From SpSt-600 sp042408195 (GTDB lineage Bacteria; Chloroflexota; Anaerolineae; SpSt-600), in contig JBHOQL010000001.1 in NCBI GenBank assembly GCA_042408195.1, positions 4,944 through 68,943 of the forward strand: a stretch of DNA of 64,000 nt. Reading direction: 5' to 3'. Below are positions 25,082 to 33,125 of this stretch, in pieces. The position numbers were made by a program, and so were the translations under genes. The stretch's first letter is position 1. Every line of letters starts with the position of its first letter. The notes below the pieces were generated by a model that had not been told where the DNA came from, made no database searches, and was given only the letters and a program-made list of their open reading frames with translations.

Positions 25082-26062
25082 ATGGCGAAGCATTTCCTGG
25101 TAGTGGCAGAGCAATTTGATGGGACCCTCCGGAAAATTTCCTTTGAAATGTTAGGAGAAGCTCGAAGACTCGTCTCCTCTGATGGGAAGGTAGAGGCAGT
25201 ACTTCTTGGTTCGGGAGTGGAGCCCCTTGTTGAACAGCTCGCCTGGCACGGTGCCGACAAGGTCTACCTTGCCGATGACCCAGCCCTTAAGCTCTATACC
25301 GCAGAAGCTTACACCACCGTTCTGGCCGACCTGGTGAAGAAAGTCCAGCCCGATGTGGTCTTCATCGGCGCTACCACCAACGGTAAGGACCTGGCCCCTC
25401 GCCTTGCCACTCGCCTTGGGGTAGGACTGGCCTCGGACTGCACGGGTTTCAGCGTGGATGGGGACGGCAAGCTCCTCATAACCAGACCCATCTACGCTGG
25501 CAGGGCCATTGAGACAATAAAGCTTAAAAGCATCCCCCAGATGGCAACCCTCAGGCCCAACGTCTTCCCACCTCTTGAACCCGACACCTCCCGCAGGGCT
25601 GAGGTGGAGAAAGTTTCGGTCAACGTAGGCGAGGTCAGGGCTAAAGTAGTGGGCTTTGTGAAGAAGGAAGGGGAAGAAATCGAGCTGACTGAAGCTGATA
25701 TCATCGTCTCCGGAGGGAGAGGCCTCGGAGGGCCGGAAGGCTTTAACGTCCTTAGAGAGCTAGCTAAGGTTATAGGGGCGGCGATCGGCGCCTCCAGAGC
25801 CGCTGTGGATGCAGGTTGGATTGACCATTCCCACCAAGTAGGCCAGACGGGCAAAACCGTCAACCCCAAACTCTACATTGCCTGTGGAATCTCCGGAGCA
25901 GCCCAACACCTGGCAGGCATGCGCACTTCCAAAGTAATTGTAGCCATCAACAAGGACCCTGAAGCTCCCATCTTCAAGGTGGCCGATTACGGCATAGTGG
26001 GGGACCTCTATCAGATAGTGCCTCTCCTGACCCAAGAGCTGAAGGAAGCCCTTAAGGGATAG
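25082..26062 (+). CDS. etfA: Electron transfer flavoprotein alpha subunit
   Basis: 326-residue EtfA/FixB. The C-terminal FAD domain shows GGRGLGGPEGF, GASRAAVDAGW, QVGQTGKTVNPKLYIACGIS and INKDPEAPIFKVADYGIVGD, all family hallmarks. No extra N-terminal ferredoxin domain is present. Binds FAD and forms a heterodimer with EtfB. Translation is probably coupled, with GGAGGTGAG before its ATG. It is the last gene of the redox operon; a strong terminator starts 34 bases after its stop. Confidence 0.95.
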   Translation: MAKHFLVVAEQFDGTLRKISFEMLGEARRLVSSDGKVEAVLLGSGVEPLVEQLAWHGADKVYLADDPALKLYTAEAYTTVLADLVKKVQPDVVFIGATTNGKDLAPRLATRLGVGLASDCTGFSVDGDGKLLITRPIYAGRAIETIKLKSIPQMATLRPNVFPPLEPDTSRRAEVEKVSVNVGEVRAKVVGFVKKEGEEIELTEADIIVSGGRGLGGPEGFNVLRELAKVIGAAIGASRAAVDAGWIDHSHQVGQTGKTVNPKLYIACGISGAAQHLAGMRTSKVIVAINKDPEAPIFKVADYGIVGDLYQIVPLLTQELKEALKG

Positions 26063-26095
26063 AGTTTGGGATTTACGGGTCCCCAGCCCTGCTAA

Positions 26096-26128
26096 GCCGT
26101 GGGCCTCTCAGCCCACGGCTCTTTTATT
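26096..26128 (+). terminator. Rho-independent terminator after etfA
   Basis: A perfect 9-bp GC-rich stem (GCCGTGGGC at 26096-26104 and GCCCACGGC at 26111-26119) with a 6-base loop is followed by TCTTTTATT. This closes the redox operon. Confidence 0.9.
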
Positions 26129-26140
26129 GATGAAGGAGGG

Positions 26141-26530
26141 GGCAAGAGCCAAACCCTTGCCTTTGCCCACGAGTGGGGCCCTAAACTGTGGCGAACCTAA
26201 AGCCCACAGAGGCAGGCAAAACTGGGGGTGGGGGGCTTCGCCTCCTCTCGGGGGGTTTGGGGGGTGTCCCCCCAGAGAGACAAAAAGAGGGGCGAGCTAC
26301 GAACTCATGCCAATTGCCCACGTGTGGGACCCTTAGCTAAGGCGAACCCAAGCCACACGGGGGTGGGCCAAAATCAGGAGCGCATGGGCTTGCCACCTGC
26401 CAGGGGTTTGGGGGATGTGCCCCAGAAAACAAAATTGGGAGCAAAGGCCAAACCCCTGCCTCTGCCCACGAGTGAGACCCTAAGCCAACGCAAACCGAAG
26501 CCCACAGGGGCGGGCAAAACCGGGGGTTAA
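26141..26530. repeat. Three imperfect tandem repeats of about 150 nt
   Basis: Units start near 26141, 26291 and 26441; the third is cut short at about 26530. Shared blocks are TGCCCACG-n-GTG-n-GnCCCT, GGCGAACC-like followed by AAGCCCACAGGGG-like, and GGGTTTGGGGGATGTGCCCC-like. The last block is a G-run/C-run inverted repeat in units 1 and 2. Short open frames cross the units but shift frame between them, so coding is unlikely. The stretch from the terminator to the next gene (26129-26618) holds nothing else that I recognise. Chloroflexota genomes are known to carry G-rich dispersed repeats of similar look; identity with any of them was not tested. Confidence 0.65.
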
Positions 26531-26618
26531 AATAGGGAGGTGTCCCAATAGGTGTGAATTTAGCTCTTGAACTCTTTTAGCCAACACCAGCCTTTACCAC
26601 CTCCCCTTCCCTGGCCCT

Positions 26619-27923
26619 TCACCGAACAGAGCAAACCTGAAGCTCATTCATTGCCAATTCGTGAAAGTGCGAAACAACGGAAACCTCTGCCCCAAGCTTT
26701 TCCTTAAGATCCTCCAGCGTCAGATCGTCCAAAGTTAACAAACCCTTTGCATCCAGCATTACCCTGGGTATCACTACCAAGCCACCGTCCGTTCGCCCCC
26801 GCAGGGTTTCCACTACATCTCTCCCGCTCATCAGTCCTGAAACGGTAACAGTGGGGCCGAAGAGGCTATTTTCCACTGCCACCACTTCAATCTCTGAATG
26901 AGTTAGCTCGTTGAATTCTACCGCCACCTGCTTCACCAAAGGGAAGGGCATAACCCCACACGCTGCTATCCCCTTTAAGCCCAAGAGGGGCAGCAAACGC
27001 TTGTTCTTTTCCCATTCATCCAGAAAAACCCTGGAAAGACCAACCCCATTTTCCAGCTGGGGGAAGCCGTCGTATTCCTTGGCCGGCGGGAAAGACATAC
27101 CGGTCATGAAATACCACTCATCCGAAAGGTAGACCAGACCCTTCTTCAGAAGGCGGCGGAAGCGCCTCTGGTAGCTCAGCACCACGGCCACAATTTCCTC
27201 TGCCTCTGCTCGTGTATAGGGCCTGAGCCCCGGAGGGCAAAATTTCGTCACCCCTACCGGCACCACAGCAATGGACTGGACAACGGGATGTAAAGCAGAA
27301 AGCTCCTCGATAGTGCGCTTGAGGTGGGGGCCATCGTTCCTACCCGGAATTAAGACTATCTGAGCATGTACCACTATCCCAAGCTCACCAAGACGCTTTA
27401 TCTGTTGTATTACATCCGGAATACGTGGGTTGCCCAAAAGCTCACCCCTTAAGACCGGATCCGTCGCATGGACAGAGACATATAGAGGGCTGAGGCGCTG
27501 CTCGGCCAAACGCTCCCAATCCTCCTCCGTTAGGTTCGTGAGAGTTATGAAGTTTCCGAAGAGAAAAGAGTAGCGGTAATCATCGTCTTTTATGTAAAGG
27601 CTTGGTCTGAGACCACGGGGGAGCTGGTTTACAAAACAGAAATCGCACTGATTCGCACAGCGCTTTATCCCGTCGAAGACTGGTTCCTCAAATTCCAAAC
27701 CCCATTCCTCGCCGTAACCCCTTATCGCTCGTATAACGAAAGGCCTGCCTTCCCTTTCGCCGAGTATCTCTAGCTCCTCCTCAGCGGTGTAAAAATTGAA
27801 ATCAATCACATCTCTCAATGGGCGACCGTTCACCGCCAGAAGAACATCCCCGGCCCTGAGGCCGAGCCTGTGGGCCAATCCTCCTGGCTCCACTGCCTTC
27901 ACCATCCCACCCTTCGCTTTCAC
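26619..27923 (-). CDS. PDZ-radical SAM protein of the DUF512 family
   Basis: About 434 residues. An N-terminal PDZ-like domain (VKAVEPGGLAHRLGLRAGD) leads into a radical SAM-like core with the cysteine motif KRCANQCDFCFVNQLP (C-x3-C-x2-C). The DUF512 C-terminal region follows (with VTVSGLMSGRDVVE). Family members are widespread in clostridia, cyanobacteria and Chloroflexota, and their substrate is unknown. The GTG at 27923 is chosen; it overlaps the glycosyltransferase stop as GTGA and has GGAGG upstream. Longer versions would run inside the glycosyltransferase gene in another frame. Confidence 0.88.
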   Translation of the reverse strand: MKAKGGMVKAVEPGGLAHRLGLRAGDVLLAVNGRPLRDVIDFNFYTAEEELEILGEREGRPFVIRAIRGYGEEWGLEFEEPVFDGIKRCANQCDFCFVNQLPRGLRPSLYIKDDDYRYSFLFGNFITLTNLTEEDWERLAEQRLSPLYVSVHATDPVLRGELLGNPRIPDVIQQIKRLGELGIVVHAQIVLIPGRNDGPHLKRTIEELSALHPVVQSIAVVPVGVTKFCPPGLRPYTRAEAEEIVAVVLSYQRRFRRLLKKGLVYLSDEWYFMTGMSFPPAKEYDGFPQLENGVGLSRVFLDEWEKNKRLLPLLGLKGIAACGVMPFPLVKQVAVEFNELTHSEIEVVAVENSLFGPTVTVSGLMSGRDVVETLRGRTDGGLVVIPRVMLDAKGLLTLDDLTLEDLKEKLGAEVSVVSHFHELAMNELQVCSVR

Positions 27924-29011
27924 ATCTCCTCCAGAATCTGGATTAGGGCTCTGGCGCAATTTTCCCAGGAAAATTCTGCAGCCCTCTTCATCCCCTTGGT
28001 AATGATCTCCTGTGGTACACCTTCTCTCCAAACTCTTTCCATAACCTGCGCCATCTCCTCCACATTCAGAGGATCCACCATAAAACCAATGCCTTCCGCC
28101 AGCTCGGGGAGAGAAGAAGTTCTGGAGCACATAACCGGGGTGCCACAAGCCATGGCTTCCACCACCGGAAAGCCAAACCCTTCGTAAAGGGACGGGAAAA
28201 CGAAAAGCTTAGCCCCGCTCATCAGAGCCAGGAGATCATCCCGAGGAACATATCCGGTTAGGATGATATCTTCTCGGGGAGGGGGGAGTGCCTCTCGGTA
28301 GAGCCAGCCGGGCTTTCCCGCCAGCACCAGTTTCACTGGCGCCGAAGTTTCCCGGCGGAAGAGGACAAAAGCTTCCGCCAGGCGCCTGAGGTTCTTACGG
28401 GGCTGGATAGTCCCCACGAAGAAAAAGTAATCCCCCTCAATTCCGTAGCGCCTCTTAACTTTCTCTATCCGTCCTTTGTCTTTAACCGGCTTAACAGCAG
28501 GGTCAAGCCCTGGATAAACCACCCTTATCTTGGCTGGAGATATTCGGTAAAAGGTTACCAGATCCCTGCTTGTAGCCTTGGAATCAGCGATGACCACCAG
28601 AGCCACCTGTGCATTGTAGCGGGTTGAAAGGTCAAGGTAGAGCCTTTGGAAAAGGGGGTGGGCTTTAGGGAAATACTTGAACCCAAGATCGTGGATAGTC
28701 ACAATGGTCTTACGAGGGTGGATCAGGGGTACGACGTGAGCCGGGACAAATAGGATATCGGGCGGGTCGAGAGCCATTTCCAGGGAGAGGCGAAAGTGGG
28801 TCCAAAGGCGAGGGAACGGAATTACCCTGAACTCAAGGCTTGAAAATCCCAAAAGTTCAGCACAGAACTCCTGAGAGGGTGGGGTGTTAAAGTAAAGCCG
28901 TAGGGTGTGGCGGCGGAGCCTTGCCAGGTGCTTTATCAGAAAGTAAGAATAATTTTCAGTACCGGTAGGAGCGGGGGAGACAGCCCTGCTGGCATCCACC
29001 CCTATAAGCAC
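27920..29011 (-). CDS. Glycosyltransferase family 4
   Basis: 363 residues with GT-B fold. The acceptor half begins IGVDASRAVSPAPTGTENY. The donor half shows FVGTIQPRKNLRRL, the nucleotide-sugar motif FPSLYEGFGFPVVEAMACGTPV (E-x7-E) and SSLPELAEG. Likely role is transfer of a sugar from a nucleotide donor in cell-surface glycan synthesis. The start is GTG 29011 with GGAGGG before it. It overlaps rpiB by 10 bases and the DUF512 gene by 4. The donor and acceptor sugars cannot be named. Confidence 0.92.
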   Translation of the reverse strand: MLIGVDASRAVSPAPTGTENYSYFLIKHLARLRRHTLRLYFNTPPSQEFCAELLGFSSLEFRVIPFPRLWTHFRLSLEMALDPPDILFVPAHVVPLIHPRKTIVTIHDLGFKYFPKAHPLFQRLYLDLSTRYNAQVALVVIADSKATSRDLVTFYRISPAKIRVVYPGLDPAVKPVKDKGRIEKVKRRYGIEGDYFFFVGTIQPRKNLRRLAEAFVLFRRETSAPVKLVLAGKPGWLYREALPPPREDIILTGYVPRDDLLALMSGAKLFVFPSLYEGFGFPVVEAMACGTPVMCSRTSSLPELAEGIGFMVDPLNVEEMAQVMERVWREGVPQEIITKGMKRAAEFSWENCARALIQILEEM

Positions 29012-29454
29012 TGGCCCTCCTCTAAAGCCTTTATCTTAGAAATGCGCCGAAGGTGCCTTTCAGCCTCAGAGAACTCTGTTTCAAGGAAAGTCTTGACGAT
29101 TTCCAAGGCGAGGCCTCTACCCACCACCCAAGCCCCTAGACAGAGGACGTTAGCATCGTTGTGCTCCCGAGCAATTTGCGCAGTGAAAACATCGTAACAG
29201 GCGGCCGCCCTTATCCCTTTTATCTTATTGGCTGCTATGCTCATACCCACGCCAGTGCCGCAAATTAAAATCCCCATATCAGCCTCACCTCTGGTCACCA
29301 TCTGGCCCACGGCAGCGGCGAAATCGGGATAATCAGAAGCTTCAGCAGTGAAAGTACCTACATCATGGACTTGATGCCCAAGCTTCTTAAGGAAATCAAT
29401 CACATCGAGCTTAAGATTAAAGCCAGCGTGATCTGAGCCTATAGCGATGCGCAT
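29002..29454 (-). CDS. rpiB: Ribose 5-phosphate isomerase B
   Basis: 150-residue RpiB/LacAB-family isomerase interconverting ribose 5-phosphate and ribulose 5-phosphate in the pentose phosphate pathway. It has the opening IAIGSDHAGF, the catalytic-site loop CGTGVGMSIAANK (Cys as acid/base), REHNDANVLCLG and the C-terminal arginine-rich RHLRRISKI. Size is standard. It overlaps both neighbours (the M48 protease by 16 bases, the glycosyltransferase by 10), so the three genes form one operon. Confidence 0.96.
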   Translation of the reverse strand: MRIAIGSDHAGFNLKLDVIDFLKKLGHQVHDVGTFTAEASDYPDFAAAVGQMVTRGEADMGILICGTGVGMSIAANKIKGIRAAACYDVFTAQIAREHNDANVLCLGAWVVGRGLALEIVKTFLETEFSEAERHLRRISKIKALEEGQCL

Positions 29455-30581
29455 TTCTCCTCCTTTGCCAACTTCCGAGCTTTGAGCACCCTCTTGCCTA
29501 TAGGAGGGTGAGAGTAGAAGAGGATCTCAGCCCAGCGAGGAGGAAAAGCTTCGGCCAAGTTTTGGCTTGCCAGTTTCACCATTACTGAGGCGAAAGCTTC
29601 GGGTTTCTGGGTTATTTTGATAGCGTATTCATCGGCCAGGGATTCCCTCCAGCGGGAGTAGGCAGCAGTAAAGGGCGTGAAAAGGAGAAGCAGAAAGCCC
29701 ATGATCCCCGCTAAAAGGGGGAAAGCCGCTATATCATCTATACCTCTATAGCCCATGAACCGGGTGAAGAAAGGGAACACTTGGCCTGTGGCCCAGAAGA
29801 TGAAGAAATTCAGGAGAGATTGGAGGCCAATCCCCAACCATATGTCACGGTGGACATGATGGGCAAGCTCATGAGCCAGCACCGTTTCAATTTCATCGTG
29901 GGAGTAATCCTTCAGGAGAGTATCGCCCAGTAGGATGCGGCGCGTGTTACCCCACCCCACCAAAGCGGCATTTCCTGCAGTGGTTTTTGCAGAGAGTTGG
30001 AGGGTGAAAATGTCCTTGACCTTGGTACCTGCTTTCTCCGTCAAACTTATTAGCCTGGACCTAAGTTCCTCATCCTCCAGAGGACGGAAAGGGATGAAAA
30101 GGGGCAGGATGAGGACGGGGAAAAGGTTGGCTAAGATTACCGCAAAAAAGGTGAAAGCAACCCAAGCCCACAACCACCAAAGGGCAGGGGATTCAGCTAG
30201 AAGAAAATAGAGGAGCTCGGCCGCAAGGAGTCCTAAGATTATTGCTAGTACCAGAGCCTTGAGTTGATCCAGGAGCCAACTCTTGAAAGGTTGGGTGGAA
30301 AGCCCATAACGGTGTTGGAGAACGAAACCCCCGTACCAGGCAAGGGGAAAACCAGTTATCCAATAGGCGGCGTAGAAGACCAGGAAATACAGCGCCACCA
30401 CTGCTTCCCTTGTAGAAACAAATCCCTCTATGGCTTCTCTGAGCTTTACAGATAGGCCCGCAAACAGGAAGATGCCGAGAATCAACACCCCTTGAGCTAA
30501 GTCCAGCGCAAATAGCATGTAGCGTTTCCTTGCGTACTCTTTGGCTTTCCGCTGGCGTTCAAGGTCAAACTCTGGACCCAT
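29439..30581 (-). CDS. Ste24-like M48 family membrane metallopeptidase
   Basis: About 380 residues with six or more transmembrane segments and the zinc motif LAHELAHHVHRD (HExxH). The third ligand is likely the Glu in ESLADEYAIK. An N-terminal membrane region of about 200 residues precedes the protease core, as in CAAX prenyl protease 1/Ste24 rather than HtpX. Bacterial members are thought to act in membrane protein quality control. The ATG at 30581 has GAGGAG seven bases upstream, so it is preferred to the TTG at 30596. It heads the minus-strand group ending at the DUF512 gene. Confidence 0.9.
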   Translation of the reverse strand: MGPEFDLERQRKAKEYARKRYMLFALDLAQGVLILGIFLFAGLSVKLREAIEGFVSTREAVVALYFLVFYAAYWITGFPLAWYGGFVLQHRYGLSTQPFKSWLLDQLKALVLAIILGLLAAELLYFLLAESPALWWLWAWVAFTFFAVILANLFPVLILPLFIPFRPLEDEELRSRLISLTEKAGTKVKDIFTLQLSAKTTAGNAALVGWGNTRRILLGDTLLKDYSHDEIETVLAHELAHHVHRDIWLGIGLQSLLNFFIFWATGQVFPFFTRFMGYRGIDDIAAFPLLAGIMGFLLLLFTPFTAAYSRWRESLADEYAIKITQKPEAFASVMVKLASQNLAEAFPPRWAEILFYSHPPIGKRVLKARKLAKEEKCASL

Positions 30582-30666
30582 TGACTTACTCCTCAACTAA
30601 TGGCACTGGTGTAGTTCTCGTTCGCTATTTAATCGCAAACACTACTCTCTAGAAGAACCTTCAGTT

Positions 30667-31104
30667 TCACCCACGCTCCTCCACTTCAATGCCTTCCCTC
30701 CGCAAGAGGGCTGCTGTCACCCCCATACCCTCCTTTAAAGCCCCGGTGAAAGTGCCGTCATAGATGAAATTAACTCCACAGGAAGGGCTACGAGCTTTAA
30801 GGAGAGCCTTTTTTGCCCCGAGTTTCTGCGCCAAAGCCAAGGTTTTAAAAGCCCCTTTCACAAAAGCTTCCGTCACGTCAACCCCATCCCGACGCAGCAC
30901 TTTTGCTTTTCCCTCTAATACATCCCAGCCATCGCCACCGAAAATTTCGGCAGGGAGTCTAGGTATAAGAAGCCCTCCTGCCACTTCAGGACATATGGGA
31001 ACGGCAATCCCCTCTGCCACCAGTTTCTGGACTTCAGGGTCCGGTGAGCTTCCCCCATCGTATCGGCACGGTATACCTGCAAGGCACGCGCTGACCACAA
31101 TCAT
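30667..31104 (-). CDS. DUF523 protein, possible TudS-like desulfurase
   Basis: 145 residues. Family cysteines appear in VSACLAGIPCRYDG, ICPEVAGGLL and RSPSCGVN. DUF523 includes thiouracil desulfurases (TudS), which use a [4Fe-4S] cluster held by three of these cysteines to remove sulfur from thiolated bases. Some members are annotated only as DUF523 and their substrate is unproven, so a desulfurase role here is tentative. Its ATG overlaps the stop of the upstream O-antigen-ligase-like gene (ATGA). Confidence 0.85.
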   Translation of the reverse strand: MIVVSACLAGIPCRYDGGSSPDPEVQKLVAEGIAVPICPEVAGGLLIPRLPAEIFGGDGWDVLEGKAKVLRRDGVDVTEAFVKGAFKTLALAQKLGAKKALLKARSPSCGVNFIYDGTFTGALKEGMGVTAALLRREGIEVEERG

Positions 31105-32519
31105 CTCAATTCTAGAAGGGCCACGGTCAACCCCATTAAAAGCCAGAAAAGGCTTACAGAGTGGGGAAAGTCCAGGTTGAAGAAGTAATGGTCAAATATG
31201 CCCCCAACGAGAGCCCCGCCAATCGCCCCCACAAGCCCCATTAAAACAGGATCCATCTCCGGGTCCGAAATTACAGCCCTCCATCTCTCCAAGAAGAGGG
31301 ACACAAACCTGCCTACGATGGAAAGGAAGACGGCTACCCCCGGTATGCCCATGTATTCGGCCAAGAGAAGGTAGAGGCTGGAAACGCCGATGTAGATGTC
31401 AATATCAGGCGTCCCCGCAAACCCCACTCCGAACCAGGGATAGCGCGATATCAAGATAAGTGCATCCTTGTATTCTCCGAAGCGCATCCTGGTAGCCAAG
31501 TCCTTCCCGGCAAGACCAGCCTGTAGCCTCTCTAGGTAAGGCTGGGTTTGAGGCAAAAGGAGGAGGAAAAATGCTGCTACAGCCAACAGAGCAAATACAG
31601 TTCTGTATCGGATAAAGCCCATGATCGAAAGGGCAGCTATAAGGCCTATGAGGGCACTTCTAGAATAAGTAAGGTAAAGACAGAACCAGAGAATACCTAG
31701 GGCAGGTAAGGTTATAAAGCGGGGGATAAAAGGCTTACGAGCGAAAAGCTGAGGTGTAAAGATAGCGATGGCTATTATCATCGAGCCGCCAAGGACGTTG
31801 GGGTCAATAGAGGTCCCCACAGCTCTGAGAGGCAAGTCTGGATTGTTCTCTACGTAGCGCAACACCCCCCACCCTGTGGGATACCCAACCCTCCCCAAGG
31901 CTGAGAGGATCCGGACGGCAGTGTAACTGGGCAAGAAGTAAATAACAATGGCGATTATGGCCTCGGCTAAGGCAAAGGCTCCTATGGCTGCCACCACTTG
32001 TTTCAGTTTCACCTTGTCTTTCAAGGTGTTCACCACCGCAAAGAAGAGGGCTATGGCCAGGATTATTTCCACGAAACGTCTGAGAACTGTGGCAGTGAGC
32101 TCGGCATGGGCGAGGCCGGCTACAAAAGACGCGCAGGCCAGGAGGATGAAGACTACAACAAAGGGACCGAGCGGTGAACCTTCCACAGAGCCTTTCCGCA
32201 GGGCTGTCCCCGTAATCCAGGCTGTAAAAATCAAGAGGAGAGCAGCATCCAGGAAAGTGGGATAGAACCCCAACCTCAGGGGCAGAACGCCGAAAGGCAA
32301 AAGGTAAATTATCGCCACCAAACCTAAAAATCCCCAACGTATGTCCTTCAGGGTGAGGATTGTGCCAATGATGGCTATAACCAGACCCCAAGCAATCATC
32401 GGAGAGAGGAAAGCGATATAGGCACCACCACAGAGAGCAACAAGGAAAAGTAAACCTGCCAGAGCCCACCCGGCCTTCGGGTTTTGAGAAGGCAATAGAA
32501 TCCTCTGCAACCTTTCCAT
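31101..32519 (-). CDS. O-antigen ligase/polymerase-like membrane protein
   Basis: About 472 residues with ten or more hydrophobic segments and no soluble N-terminal domain. The family loop is seen as YLTYSRSALIGLIAAL and the segment ISRYPWFGVGFAG matches the pattern (PWxGxG) of Wzy/WaaL/RfaL proteins. Role: polymerisation or ligation of a lipid-linked glycan on the outer face of the membrane. The ATG at 32519 is used because a promoter with TATACT lies just upstream, inside longer versions of the frame. It is divergent from mraZ. Confidence 0.85.
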   Translation of the reverse strand: MERLQRILLPSQNPKAGWALAGLLFLVALCGGAYIAFLSPMIAWGLVIAIIGTILTLKDIRWGFLGLVAIIYLLPFGVLPLRLGFYPTFLDAALLLIFTAWITGTALRKGSVEGSPLGPFVVVFILLACASFVAGLAHAELTATVLRRFVEIILAIALFFAVVNTLKDKVKLKQVVAAIGAFALAEAIIAIVIYFLPSYTAVRILSALGRVGYPTGWGVLRYVENNPDLPLRAVGTSIDPNVLGGSMIIAIAIFTPQLFARKPFIPRFITLPALGILWFCLYLTYSRSALIGLIAALSIMGFIRYRTVFALLAVAAFFLLLLPQTQPYLERLQAGLAGKDLATRMRFGEYKDALILISRYPWFGVGFAGTPDIDIYIGVSSLYLLLAEYMGIPGVAVFLSIVGRFVSLFLERWRAVISDPEMDPVLMGLVGAIGGALVGGIFDHYFFNLDFPHSVSLFWLLMGLTVALLELR

Positions 32520-32537
32520 AGCCCACTCTCTTCTGAG

Positions 32538-32565
32538 AGTATACCACGGAAAGCAGCGAGGACAA
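32538..32565 (-). promoter_or_regulatory. Promoter of the O-antigen-ligase-like gene
   Basis: On the minus strand TTGTCC (32565-32560) and TATACT (32543-32538) are 16 bases apart. The start would be near 32531, a dozen bases before the ATG at 32519. Confidence 0.6.
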
Positions 32566-32624
32566 AAATGCACTGCTTGGATAAGTCTCAACCTTAAAAT
32601 TTTGCAAACTTCCCCTCCTGAGAC

Positions 32625-32653
32625 TGGCGTTTCTAGGCAGTTTGTAGTAAAAT
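32625..32653 (+). promoter_or_regulatory. Promoter of the division/cell-wall cluster
   Basis: TAAAAT (32648-32653) is a good -10 box; the -35 region 17 bases upstream is weak (TGGCGT, 32625-32630). A weak -35 fits a promoter controlled by a regulator bound nearby. Confidence 0.45.
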
Positions 32654-32654
32654 A

Positions 32655-32678
32655 GTGGTAATTAGTGGATGTTTGTGG
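32655..32678 (+). promoter_or_regulatory. MraZ box: three GTGG repeats with 10-nt spacing
   Basis: GTGG occurs at 32655-32658, 32665-32668 and 32675-32678, exactly one helical turn apart, between the -10 box and the mraZ start at 32697. MraZ proteins bind short G-rich direct repeats with about ten-base periodicity upstream of their own gene and repress the cluster. This fits a classic autoregulatory operator. Confidence 0.75.
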
Positions 32679-32696
32679 TAGAGGTCTCTTGAACAA

Positions 32697-33125
32697 ATGT
32701 TTTCAGGTGAATTCAGGCACGCCATTGACGAAAAGGGCCGAATCATCATCCCAGCCAGATTCCGCCCTTTCCTCCAACAGGGCATGTTCCTGACCAGGGG
32801 GTTGGATGGGTGCCTTTTCTTGTTCCCCTTGAACACCTGGAACGAGCTCGCCCAGAAGATCAGGGATCTACCCCTCACTAACCCCGTAGCTAGGGCCTTC
32901 AGCCGCCTAGTCCTTTCGGGAGAAGAGTGCCAGATGGACAAACTGGGTCGCATCTTGATCCCCTCTCACCTGAGAGAATTTGCTGGGCTGGACGAAAACG
33001 TTGTCCTCATAGGCCAGGGAAACCGAATTGAAATCTGGAGCGAAAGGCGCTGGAACGAGCTTATAGAGCGCTTTCGGGAAGAGGAAAGCCTTTTCGCCGA
33101 ACAGTTCCGGGAACTGGGAATATAG
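32697..33125 (+). CDS. mraZ: Transcriptional regulator MraZ
   Basis: 142-residue MraZ with two AbrB-like SpoVT domains. DNA-contact motifs are seen twice: DEKGRIIIPARFR near residues 11-23 and DKLGRILIPSHLR near 81-93. It forms ring-shaped oligomers and binds the repeat box directly upstream, regulating the division cluster. First gene of a 16-gene plus-strand cluster. The next gene begins directly after its stop. Confidence 0.96.
   Translation: MFSGEFRHAIDEKGRIIIPARFRPFLQQGMFLTRGLDGCLFLFPLNTWNELAQKIRDLPLTNPVARAFSRLVLSGEECQMDKLGRILIPSHLREFAGLDENVVLIGQGNRIEIWSERRWNELIERFREEESLFAEQFRELGI

Noticed and set aside
26127..26530. Two short open frames across the 150-nt repeats with a shared peptide AKPLPLPTS
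   Set aside because: The shared peptide comes from the DNA repeat; the frame changes between units and no start signal is convincing.
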